Below are positions 1-7,670 of a stretch of DNA of 64,000 bases, piece after piece. The translations under genes and the position numbers were made by a program. Origin of the DNA: an uncultured Sphingomonas sp. (GTDB lineage Bacteria > Pseudomonadota > Alphaproteobacteria > Sphingomonadales > Sphingomonadaceae); contig CAMLSA010000002.1 of assembly GCA_946482655.1 (NCBI GenBank), forward strand, positions 19,345-83,344, in the 5' to 3' direction. Position 1 is the first letter of the stretch, and every line of letters begins with the position of its first letter. Under the pieces are notes generated by a model. It was not told where the DNA came from and did no database searches. It saw nothing but the letters and a program-made list of their open reading frames with translations.

Positions 1-568
1 GCGGCCGGCGCCCTTCTCGGGCGAGCGCGTCCGCATGGTCTATATGGGCACCCACACCCACGGGCGCGACTTCGCCCTCATCCGGCCCGCGCTCGATCGG
101 CTATACGCCGAGCGCGGCGATGCCTTCGATCTGACGGTGATCGGCATCGATCCCGATCTCGCACCCGCGCCCTGGCTCCACCACCTCGCGCCGCCGGCGG
201 ATGCGGTCAGCTATCCGCGCTTCGTGCGCTGGCTGCGCGCGCAGGGGCCGTTCGACCTGGGGCTGGCTCCGCTCGCCGACAATGCGTTCAACCGCTGCAA
301 GTCCGACATTAAGGCGTTGGACTATGCGGCGCTCGCCATCCTTCCGCTGCTCGGCGATGGGCCCGCCTATCGTGCGGACCCCCAACTCGCCCGTCATGCG
401 TTGTTCGCACCGGCCGATGGCTGGCTCGATGCTCTGCGCGCGGTGCTCGACGATAGCGAAGCTGCCGCGCGGCGGGCCGTCGCGGCGCAGGCGCATGTCT
501 GGGAGAAGCGCACCGTGGCTGCTGTGGCGCCGATGCTCGTCGACCGGCTCGAAGCGTTGCGGCGATAG
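1..568 (+). CDS. Glycosyltransferase, C-terminal part (cut by left edge)
   Basis: The frame is open from base 2 through the left edge, so only the last ~189 residues are seen. The segment LGLAPLADNAFNRCKSDIK followed by ALDYAAL is the typical sugar-nucleotide-binding end of GT4-like glycosyltransferases, in which a conserved acidic/basic stretch (here the CKSDIK part) sits at the start of the last helix of the GT-B fold. The visible ATG at 35 is internal, not the start. The stop is followed within 13 bases by the M23 peptidase gene, so they are probably co-transcribed. Specificity (donor, acceptor) cannot be read. The surrounding glycosyltransferase genes suggest work on a surface polysaccharide. 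Confidence 0.75.
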   Translation, partial: RPAPFSGERVRMVYMGTHTHGRDFALIRPALDRLYAERGDAFDLTVIGIDPDLAPAPWLHHLAPPADAVSYPRFVRWLRAQGPFDLGLAPLADNAFNRCKSDIKALDYAALAILPLLGDGPAYRADPQLARHALFAPADGWLDALRAVLDDSEAAARRAVAAQAHVWEKRTVAAVAPMLVDRLEALRR

Positions 569-580
569 GCGAGGTTGATG

Positions 581-1567
581 ATGAAGCGCGGTTTCTTCCT
601 CCTGGCGGCGCTCCCGCTGCTGCTCGCGGCCGATGGCGGCCTGCCCGAGTTGGCCCTGCCGATCGCCTGCAAGCTCGGCCGGAGCTGCGCGATCCAGCAT
701 TATGTCGATGTCGACCCGTCTCCAGCCGCACGCGACCATCATTGCGGCGCGCGCACCTATGACAAGCATGACGGGACCGATTTCCGGATCCGCAGCATGG
801 TTCAGCAGCGTGCCGGCGTGCGCGTGCTCGCCGCGGCCGACGGCACGGTGCTCAACAGGCGCGACGGGATGCCGGACGTGTCGGTAAGGGTTGCCGGGAA
901 GGCTTCCGTCGCCGGCAAGGAATGCGGCAACGGCGTCGTGATCCGCCATGGCGGCGGCGTGCAGACCCAATATTGCCATCTCGCCCGGGGCAGCCTGCTC
1001 GTGAAGCCGGGGCAGGTGGTGAAGGCCGGCGCGCCGCTCGGCAATGTCGGTATGTCGGGGGATGCCGAATTCCCCCATCTCCATTTCATCATCCGGCAGC
1101 GGGGGCAGGCGGTCGATCCCTTCGCCGTGGGCGCGAAGCCCGGCCAATGCGATGGTGGGCGAAACATCTGGGCACGATCGGCAGGCCTTGCCCGTGCCTA
1201 TCAGGCGGGTGAAGTGCTCGTCGCCGGCTTCGCGACCGGGCCGATGACGATGATGGCGGCCCAGGACCGGGGGGAGGATCAGCGGCCGAGGCCGTCGCGG
1301 GAAGCGCCCGCGCTGGTGGCCTTCGTCCAGTCGATCGGTCTGGAGGGCGGCGATGTCCAGCAACTGACCGTCACCGCCCCCGACGGTTCGATCCTGGCCG
1401 ACAACCGGGCCGAGCCGCTCAACCGGAACAAGGCGCAGACGATCCTCTTCACGGGAAAGAAGCGCCGCGCCGCCGCCTGGCCGGCAGGGCGCTACGCGGC
1501 ACGCTATCAGGTGCTGCGCGCCGGCAAGGCGGTGATCGATCATCGCTTCGCCATCGCTATCGACTGA
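581..1567 (+). CDS. Exported M23 family metallopeptidase (LytM-like)
   Basis: About 328 residues. The N-terminus (MKRGFFLLAALPLLLAADG) is a signal peptide, so the enzyme acts in the periplasm or envelope. The three zinc-ligand elements of the LytM/M23 fold are visible: the HDGTDF segment, the HGGGVQTQYCHL segment and the HLHF motif after EFPH. Members cut peptidoglycan cross-bridges. A ~120-residue beta-rich tail follows the peptidase domain. Starts at 575 (TTG), 578 (ATG) and 581 (ATG) are in frame; 581 is chosen because GAGG at 571-574 then lies 6 bases upstream. It sits between two glycosyltransferase genes, which could mean local wall remodelling for glycan export; that link is inference. 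Confidence 0.85.
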   Translation: MKRGFFLLAALPLLLAADGGLPELALPIACKLGRSCAIQHYVDVDPSPAARDHHCGARTYDKHDGTDFRIRSMVQQRAGVRVLAAADGTVLNRRDGMPDVSVRVAGKASVAGKECGNGVVIRHGGGVQTQYCHLARGSLLVKPGQVVKAGAPLGNVGMSGDAEFPHLHFIIRQRGQAVDPFAVGAKPGQCDGGRNIWARSAGLARAYQAGEVLVAGFATGPMTMMAAQDRGEDQRPRPSREAPALVAFVQSIGLEGGDVQQLTVTAPDGSILADNRAEPLNRNKAQTILFTGKKRRAAAWPAGRYAARYQVLRAGKAVIDHRFAIAID

Positions 1568-1633
1568 AGCCGGCACCCTCTGGTCAAAAGGACCAATCCG
1601 CCCTAGCGGGGAAGCGCAAGCGAAAGGGCGTCG

Positions 1634-2911
1634 ATGAGCAGGCGGATATTATTCGTCCATCAGAATTTTCCGGGCCAGTTTCCCCATATCGCCGACGCCC
1701 TGATGGCCCGCGGCGACAAGGTGGCCGCGATCGGCGGCAAGACCGCCAAGGAACGCGCCGGCGTGACGCTGATCCGCTGGGCCAACCAGCGGGGTACGAC
1801 GCCCGGCATATTCGATCCCGCGACCCGCGCCGAGGCGGATCTCATCCGCGCCCGCGCGGCGGCGGCGGCGGCGGTCGAGCTGCGCAAGAAGGGGTTCGTT
1901 CCCGATCTCATCATCGGCCATCCCGGCTGGGGCGAAACGCTGCACATGAAGGACATCTTCCCCGAGGCGCGGCTGATCCTGTTCGGCGAATTCTACTATC
2001 GCCAGTTCGGCGGGGACGTGAACTTCGATCGCGAGTTCGAGACGCCGAGCCTCGAAGGCGCGATGCGGACCAACGGCAAGAACGCGACCCAGTCGCTCGC
2101 CTATACGATGGCCGATCGGATCGTCAGCCCGACCCTGTTCCAGGCATCCACCTTTCCGCCGGTATTCCGGGAACGGATCAAGATACTCCATGAGGGCATA
2201 GACCTGTCGCGGGCGCGGGCGAACCCGCAAGCGAAGGTGACGCTCGCCGATGGCCGGGTGCTCGATCGCTCGACTCCGGTGATCACCTTCATCAACCGCA
2301 ATTTCGAACGGCTGCGCGGCTTCCATATCTTCATGCGCGCCTTGCCCGCCTTTCTCGATGCGGTCCCCGAGGCACAGGTGATCGCGATCGGCGCGGACGG
2401 GACCGGCTATGGCGGCGCCCGCAAGGACGGCAAGACGTGGCGCCAGGCGATGTATGACGAGCTGGGCGCGCGGCTCGATCGCCAGCGTGTCCACTTCGTC
2501 GGCCATGTCGATCATGCCCGGATGATCGACATCCTCTCGATCGGCGCGGCGCATGTCTATTATACCTATCCTTTCACCCTATCCTGGTCGCTGGTCGAGG
2601 CGATGGCTTGCGAATGCCTGATACTGGCTTCGGATACCGCGCCGGTGCGGGATGCGATCAGACCCGAGGAGAATGGCGTGCTGCTCGATTTCTTCGACGT
2701 GGATGCGCTGTCGCGCGCGATGATCGACGCGGTGCGCAACCCGGAACGCTATAGGGAGATGCGCAGGCGCGCACGCGCCGCCGCCCTGTCGCATTTCGAT
2801 CGTGAGACAGTCGGCGTGCCGGGCTGGCTTGCCATGATCGACGAGGTTCTGGCGAGGGACGGATCGGAAATTGGTCGGCGCGCGGAGCTTCTGGGGGGAA
2901 TCATTCGATGA
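1634..2911 (+). CDS. GT4-family glycosyltransferase
   Basis: 425 residues. Begins MSRRILFVHQNFPGQF, the first Rossmann strand of a GT-B enzyme, and has the HPGWGETL segment around residues 95-102 typical of the Glyco_trans_4 N-terminal group. The C-terminal half holds the donor-binding region: FINRNFERLRGFHIFMRAL, then YTYPFTLSWSLVEAMACECL with the conserved glutamate pair pattern. It probably transfers a sugar from a nucleotide donor onto a lipid-linked or growing glycan at the inner membrane. Its stop overlaps the start of the next methyltransferase by 4 bases (ATGA), so the two are translationally coupled. Sugar specificity unknown. Confidence 0.85.
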   Translation: MSRRILFVHQNFPGQFPHIADALMARGDKVAAIGGKTAKERAGVTLIRWANQRGTTPGIFDPATRAEADLIRARAAAAAAVELRKKGFVPDLIIGHPGWGETLHMKDIFPEARLILFGEFYYRQFGGDVNFDREFETPSLEGAMRTNGKNATQSLAYTMADRIVSPTLFQASTFPPVFRERIKILHEGIDLSRARANPQAKVTLADGRVLDRSTPVITFINRNFERLRGFHIFMRALPAFLDAVPEAQVIAIGADGTGYGGARKDGKTWRQAMYDELGARLDRQRVHFVGHVDHARMIDILSIGAAHVYYTYPFTLSWSLVEAMACECLILASDTAPVRDAIRPEENGVLLDFFDVDALSRAMIDAVRNPERYREMRRRARAAALSHFDRETVGVPGWLAMIDEVLARDGSEIGRRAELLGGIIR

Positions 2912-3540
2912 GCAATTCGGTTACATCGCCCCCGCTGCCGAAACAGGTCCTTCATGTCGGCTGCGGCAGCGCGACAATAGAGAGGATGACGTCCGGGTTC
3001 CGGCAGGGCTGGAAGGAGATACGGTTCGACATCAATCCGAGCGTGAATCCGGATCTGGTGGGCACCATAACCGACATGGCAGCCGTCACGGACGAGAGCG
3101 TGGACGCCGTCTATTCGTCTCACAACGTCGAGCATGTCTATTCCTATCAGGTCGCCAGCGTGCTGAAGGAATTCAGGCGGGTCCTCAAGTCCGACGGGTT
3201 TCTGGTGGTAACCTGCCCGGATATCCAATCGGTGGCGAAACAGGTGGCCGAAGGCAGGCTGACCGATCCGCTCTACATCTCCCCGGCGGGGCCGATCACC
3301 GCGCTCGACATCATCTACGGCCATGCCGCCTCGCTCACCAAGGGCGAGGAATATATGGCGCATCGCACCGCCTTCACGGCAGAGACGTTGACCACGGAAC
3401 TGCGCGGGGCCGGCTTCGGCACGATCGGCATGCGGCGGCGCGAGCGAGCTTGGGATCTCTGGGCGATCGCCACCAAGCGGACGGTCGACCAGGCCATGAT
3501 GCGGCAACTCATGGCGGATTATCTTCCGCCCAAGGCATGA
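2908..3540 (+). CDS. Class I SAM-dependent methyltransferase
   Basis: 210 residues. The SAM-binding motif I is LHVGCGSATIE at residues 14-24, followed by a motif II-like IRFDINPSVNPDLV, and the SSHNVEHVYSYQ segment that in Methyltransf_11-type proteins follows motif III. It is coupled to the upstream glycosyltransferase by an ATGA overlap, so a role in methylating a sugar or glycan intermediate is likely but not proven. No signal peptide: cytoplasmic. It is the last gene of this plus-strand group; a 390-base gap with a strong hairpin follows. Confidence 0.8.
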   Translation: MSNSVTSPPLPKQVLHVGCGSATIERMTSGFRQGWKEIRFDINPSVNPDLVGTITDMAAVTDESVDAVYSSHNVEHVYSYQVASVLKEFRRVLKSDGFLVVTCPDIQSVAKQVAEGRLTDPLYISPAGPITALDIIYGHAASLTKGEEYMAHRTAFTAETLTTELRGAGFGTIGMRRRERAWDLWAIATKRTVDQAMMRQLMADYLPPKA

Positions 3541-3880
3541 TGTCCCGACAAGCACGACGGGCAACCGGGTGGATAGGGAAGGCGTCGATCGATAGCCCGA
3601 GTTCGATAAAGGTGCATCGGCGGTCCGCGCCGAAGCCGGTCCGACATAAGCATATGCGGCAACAATTTTAGGCGAGATCGGACCTCCGGGATGGACCGGT
3701 ACTCGATCGCCTTCCTCGATGACTACCCTCATCAACAGCAATTACGAGCGTTGTATCGAAACCGTATAGAAGGCCGGTACCGGGAATGGAACGGCTGGCC
3801 GTGCACCCGTGATGTGTGTGAACCATGAACATCGCAGGCCGCTGCGGATATGGTGGCGAGCATAAGTCCCGAAAGGAAAA
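3541..3880. other. Intergenic, no gene seen
   Basis: About 340 bases between the methyltransferase stop and the hairpin ending the RTX gene. Short open frames exist on both strands but none has a ribosome-binding site or recognisable protein pattern. Base composition is more AT-rich than the flanks. I see no repeat or RNA gene in it. Confidence 0.5.
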
Positions 3881-3905
3881 GGGGGGCCGATTGGATCGGC
3901 CCCCC
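3881..3905 (-). terminator. Rho-independent terminator of the RTX gene
   Basis: Perfect 11-bp stem GGGGGGCCGAT / ATCGGCCCCCC with a TGG loop, beginning 26 bases past the RTX stop. Read on the minus strand it is followed by TTTTCCTTTC, which fits an intrinsic terminator. On the plus strand it is followed by TTCTTT, so it may stop transcription from both sides. Confidence 0.85.
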
Positions 3906-3930
3906 TTCTTTGGTCTGAGACCTGTTGCTG

Positions 3931-5097
3931 TTAGGCGTTGACGAAGCGGCCGTTCGGCGCGTCCGGATCGAAGAAGGCATCGGCATCGATACCATCAAGC
4001 TTGATCGCGCTGTTGAGCTGCGTGCCAGCCGCACCGGTGTCGTCGTAGAACAGGTAGGTGTCGGCACCGACCTGGATCGCATAGACAACCGTGTCGACAT
4101 TGCCGCCGGCGTCGTACAGCCCCTGGGCATAGCTCTCAGCAGCCCCGAACTCCGTGAACGTCACGCCCGAAGCCTGGAAGGCAATATCGGTGAGCGTGAG
4201 ATCGATATCGAGCTTGTCACCCGAAGCGAAGTCAGTGATGACATCGACCAGGCCGAAAGTGTCTTCCTCGGGATCGGTCTCATAGGCTGCATCGCCATCA
4301 GCGAACTGGAACACGTCGGCACCAGCACCGCCCGACAGCAGATCGATGTCGGCGCCACCAACGACGGTGTCGTCGCCGAGGTCACCCTGAACGATGTCAT
4401 TGCCATCGCCACCGCTGACGCTGTCATCGTCCTGACCGCCGCGGACACTGTCATTGTCCAGGCCGCCATCGATCACGTCTTCGCCCTTGTTGCCGTTGAC
4501 GGTGTCCTTGCCATCGCCGCCAGTGATCGTATCGTCATCGCCGCCGCCGTTGACGCGGTCGTTTCCGGCGTCACCATCGAGGGTGTCCTCGCCGGCATTG
4601 CCCTGGATGTAATCGTTGCCGCCTTCGCCGTCGATGTTGTCGCCCTCGTCCGTCGACGGATCACCGGTCAGCCCAAAACCATAAATATGATCGTTGCCCG
4701 CGCCGCCGGTGATGACGTCGCCGTCGTCACCGCCGAAGATGTTGTCATCGCCGGCGCCGCCCGTCAGGGTGTCCTCTCCGGCGAGGCCGTAGGCATAATC
4801 GCCATCGGTGCCGAAATCATCGAAAGCGGCGGCAGCATCGTCTCCCGAGGTGCCGACGATCAGGTGCGAGTCCGAACCCGAGTTGAACGAGCTCGTGAAG
4901 TTGAGGTCAGCATCGAGAAGCGCGCTCTGCGCGAAGGTCAACGACTTGCCGCCCGAGCTGAGAGTGGTAGTGGTGGCGTTCTCGGTAACCGTGACGTTCG
5001 CCGGGGTCGCCGACGTGCTCGAGAAAATCAATGTGTCATCGCTCGTGAAGCCGGTGGCATCAGCCTGCGACATCGTCTCAAAAGTATAAGTGGCCAT
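3931..5097 (-). CDS. RTX calcium-binding protein, probable type I secretion substrate
   Basis: 388 residues. Roughly residues 105-262 are glycine/aspartate-rich nonapeptides of the GGxGxDxxx type (for example GGAGDDNIF, GGDGNDIVQ), which form Ca2+-binding beta-rolls once outside the cell. The C-terminal ~125 residues (DVITDFASGDKLDI, then YLFYDDTG) are like the block that follows RTX repeats in secreted proteins and carries the uncleaved secretion signal. There is no signal peptide. ATG at 5097 is chosen: GGAGG lies 7 bases upstream; the frame continues upstream only into non-coding-looking sequence. N-terminal ~100 residues are Thr/Ser/Ala-rich with no enzyme motif, so a structural or S-layer-like role is possible. 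The secretion genes lie just upstream on the same strand. Confidence 0.88.
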   Translation of the reverse strand: MATYTFETMSQADATGFTSDDTLIFSSTSATPANVTVTENATTTTLSSGGKSLTFAQSALLDADLNFTSSFNSGSDSHLIVGTSGDDAAAAFDDFGTDGDYAYGLAGEDTLTGGAGDDNIFGGDDGDVITGGAGNDHIYGFGLTGDPSTDEGDNIDGEGGNDYIQGNAGEDTLDGDAGNDRVNGGGDDDTITGGDGKDTVNGNKGEDVIDGGLDNDSVRGGQDDDSVSGGDGNDIVQGDLGDDTVVGGADIDLLSGGAGADVFQFADGDAAYETDPEEDTFGLVDVITDFASGDKLDIDLTLTDIAFQASGVTFTEFGAAESYAQGLYDAGGNVDTVVYAIQVGADTYLFYDDTGAAGTQLNSAIKLDGIDADAFFDPDAPNGRFVNA

Positions 5098-5484
5098 TAG
5101 TAACCTCCAGTTGAACCTTAACCCGGGCAAGCAGCGTGCCACCTCCCGTTTATCACGAGCGGGAAGCGCCCCTTGCCGCTCGTGAACCGATCCCCCGTGG
5201 CATGGTTCAACGAGCAAGCCCAGTACGTTGCTTAGCCAAGCTTTCTCAACCGCGCAACAGGCAAAAAGCGCAGGGCAATAACGTCGCCGAGCAATTTATC
5301 GCATCTGTTGCGCCGAGGCTATAGCTACCAACTCTCCTTCATTCCGGTGAAAATGTTGGAAAAGCGATGTCGGGGCGCTGGATTGTGCGCAATCCATTCT
5401 CTGTATTGGCGGCGGGGTTCCAAGATCAGGAAATTGTACTTGGCGCACTATTCACGCTGCAATTCGCCATCCACTTGGGGGTGG
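5098..5484 (-). promoter_or_regulatory. Upstream region of the RTX gene
   Basis: 387 bases without a credible gene, more AT-rich than the neighbours, separating the secretion operon from its likely substrate. The RTX gene must have its own promoter here, since it has its own strong ribosome-binding site and terminator. I could not place -35/-10 boxes with confidence. A perfect inverted repeat at 5379-5396 is listed separately. Confidence 0.5.
5379..5396. repeat. Perfect inverted repeat, possible operator
   Basis: Arms TGGATTG and CAATCCA separated by TGCG; an 18-bp dyad in the AT-rich spacer upstream of the RTX gene, about 280 bases before its start codon. It could be a dimeric regulator site or a short hairpin. 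No run of T follows on either strand. Confidence 0.4.
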
Positions 5485-6270
5485 TCATACGCTTGCACAA
5501 CGGCCCCAGCTTCGGGCCCAGTCTGAAGGATCAATGCCCGTCAGTTCAGAAAACCGGGCTAGATCAGGTGCATAGAGTTCCGCCAGAAGGGCAATATCGA
5601 CCGGATCGAGCTCCGATCCGTAATCCCGCTCCAGGGCAACATACACCATTTTGGCACTAATTTCCGCCGGCTCCGGCTGATCGAGGAAGGCGCAGATCTG
5701 CTGCAGCGCCGCCCGGGGCCGGTCGCGCAGCAATTCGGATTGCAGGAAGAGGCATTGCCGACGCGGAAACAGCGTCAGCAGATGCGCGACCTGCCTGCCG
5801 TAAAACCCGCGCTCGACGTAGCTGTAGACGCGATGATGCCCCGGCGCCCGGAGGTCACCGGGATCGAGCCGCGCCCGGCCTTCGCGGATGCACCACCGGA
5901 AGGGCTCGGTTTCCTTGCCCTTGGCGAATTCCATCTTCCAGTGCGACCAGGCGCGCTCGACAGGATCGCGGAACAGCAGGATCAGCTTCATCGCAGGGTT
6001 GTAAGCTGCGATCCGCTCGAGGCAGTTGGGCCAATACAGGTAGATCGGCGTGGCTTCGCCCCACAGCCGGCCGTCATCGACGAACAGCTCGTGATAGCGG
6101 CCATAGTCGGGGCGGGCCCAGTCGACCCGCTCCTCATCGTCGAAGAAATGCGCTTCCTTGACGTCGGGAAGCTGCAGCCCCGGCATGCCACGGAGATACT
6201 CGAACAGGGCGGAGGTGCCGCCCTTCTGGACGCCCGCGACGAGAAAATCGACCTTGCGCTCCGGCCTCAT
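5485..6270 (-). CDS. PAPS-dependent sulfotransferase
   Basis: 261 residues. The 5'-phosphosulfate-binding loop is AGVQKGGTSALFEYL (residues 12-26, Lys16 and the GGTS turn) and the 3'-phosphate-binding part is LILLFRDPVERAWSHW (Arg101, Ser109), the two hallmarks of the Sulfotransfer_1/3 family. It moves sulfate from PAPS to a hydroxyl group; the acceptor is unknown. No signal peptide or membrane helix is seen, so it should act in the cytoplasm. It overlaps hlyD by 4 bases (ATGA) and so is translated with the type I secretion operon, an unusual partner. The acceptor may be a surface glycan made by neighbouring genes or a product linked to the secreted protein; both are inference. No PAPS-synthesis genes are in the window. 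Confidence 0.85.
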   Translation of the reverse strand: MRPERKVDFLVAGVQKGGTSALFEYLRGMPGLQLPDVKEAHFFDDEERVDWARPDYGRYHELFVDDGRLWGEATPIYLYWPNCLERIAAYNPAMKLILLFRDPVERAWSHWKMEFAKGKETEPFRWCIREGRARLDPGDLRAPGHHRVYSYVERGFYGRQVAHLLTLFPRRQCLFLQSELLRDRPRAALQQICAFLDQPEPAEISAKMVYVALERDYGSELDPVDIALLAELYAPDLARFSELTGIDPSDWARSWGRCASV

Positions 6271-7670
6271 TTCTCGCGCATGGAATCGTCTATCGCGTCG
6301 CGGAAGGGCTGGAGCAGATAGGTCATGATCGAGCGCGAGCCAGTCACGATCGCGACGTTCGCCTGCATGCCGGGGGTCAGCTTGACGTCCGGGCCGGCCT
6401 TCGCGAGATCGGCCGGCGTGACGGTGACCTCGGCGGTGAAATAGGATGCTCCGGTCTTTTCGTTGACCTTGGCGTCGGCCGAAACCAGCGTGACGCGCCC
6501 GTCGATCGGCGGCGTGCTGTGCGTGCTGTACGCCGTCAGCGTCACCCGCGCCGGCATGCCGACCTTCACGTCGGCGATGTCCTGCGGGGCAATCTCCGCC
6601 GCGACAATCAGCTTGGCGTTGGCGGGGACGATCTGCATCAGCTGCTGCCCCTGGGTGGCGACGCCGCCCTCGGTGAACTGGCTGAGATTGAAGACATATC
6701 CCGTGACCGGCGCACGGATCTCGGTTTGCGTGAGCTGGGCGAGCGTCGCCCGCAGCCGGGGCTCGCTCTCGGCGAGCTGGTCCTGGGCGGTGCGGATTCC
6801 GTCGGCGACCTCGGTCTGGTGCTTGGTCCGAAGCTGGGCGATCTGGAGCTGGATCTCGCCGATCGACTGGCGCGCGCGGGCCATTTCGGCGGTCATCGAT
6901 CCGCGCTGCCCGCGGATGTTCACCGCGTTGCGCTCGAGCGCCAGCCGCCGGGTCTCGGGGGCATAGCCCTGCCGGCTGAGCTCGCGGACGTCCCTGAGCT
7001 CCTGCTGGACCAGATCGCGCTGATCGTCGATCGCCTGCGCCTGAACGCGCAGCCCGGAAAGCTGGGTGGCGAGCTGCTGCGCCTGCGAGCGGAGAACCTG
7101 CTCCTGGCTTCTGTACAGCAGCATCCGGGTCTGGAACAGGCCGCGCTGGGTCTCCATCAGCGTCGCGACCTTCGGGTCGGCGGCGCGGCTGGTCAGTTCG
7201 GGCGGGAAGACGACATCGGCAGCGCTGCTCGCCTCGGCCTGGAAGCGGGCGATGTTGGCGCGGGCGCTGTCGACATTGTTCTGGTAGACGTCGACCACCG
7301 CCTTGCTCTGGGTATCGTCGAAGCGGATCAGCACCTGGCCCTTGTTCACCCGCTGCCCTTCGCGGACCAGGATCTGGCGGACGATGCCGCCTTCCAGCCG
7401 TCTGATATCCTTGCTGTTGTTCTCGACCCTGACGACGCCCATGGCGAGCACCGCGCCGGAAATCGACAGGAAGGCCCAGAGCAGCAAGGTCAGGATCAGC
7501 AGGCCGACGACGATGGAGCCGCCGATGATCGGGCCGCGCAGCGACCGGCGCAGTTCGGTGTCGTCGGCGGCGGGGCCGGCGACATAGGCGGCGGCGGCTT
7601 CGTCGCTGTCGGGATCGATCGCAGGCTCGGTGCGCGTCAGGAGGCGCCGGAAATCGGGAAGCAGGTTCAC
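6267..7670 (-). CDS. Type I secretion membrane fusion protein (HlyD/PrtE family)
   Basis: 467 residues. A cytoplasmic N-terminus, one membrane helix at about residues 47-72, then the biotinyl/lipoyl-like half (RRLEGGIVRQILVREGQRV), a long coiled-coil hairpin (~110-300) and the closing barrel-sandwich (LTQTEIRAPVTGYV). This adaptor links the ABC exporter to the outer-membrane channel across the periplasm. GTG start at 7670 overlaps the stop of the exporter gene by 4 bases (GTGA). Its own stop overlaps the sulfotransferase start. Together with the flanking genes it makes a full type I secretion system. Confidence 0.93.
   Translation of the reverse strand: MNLLPDFRRLLTRTEPAIDPDSDEAAAAYVAGPAADDTELRRSLRGPIIGGSIVVGLLILTLLLWAFLSISGAVLAMGVVRVENNSKDIRRLEGGIVRQILVREGQRVNKGQVLIRFDDTQSKAVVDVYQNNVDSARANIARFQAEASSAADVVFPPELTSRAADPKVATLMETQRGLFQTRMLLYRSQEQVLRSQAQQLATQLSGLRVQAQAIDDQRDLVQQELRDVRELSRQGYAPETRRLALERNAVNIRGQRGSMTAEMARARQSIGEIQLQIAQLRTKHQTEVADGIRTAQDQLAESEPRLRATLAQLTQTEIRAPVTGYVFNLSQFTEGGVATQGQQLMQIVPANAKLIVAAEIAPQDIADVKVGMPARVTLTAYSTHSTPPIDGRVTLVSADAKVNEKTGASYFTAEVTVTPADLAKAGPDVKLTPGMQANVAIVTGSRSIMTYLLQPFRDAIDDSMREK

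Noticed and set aside
4310..4790. Periodic DNA repeats that could be mistaken for a CRISPR or satellite array
   Set aside because: They are the degenerate 27-base units encoding the RTX nonapeptides, not direct repeats with spacers.
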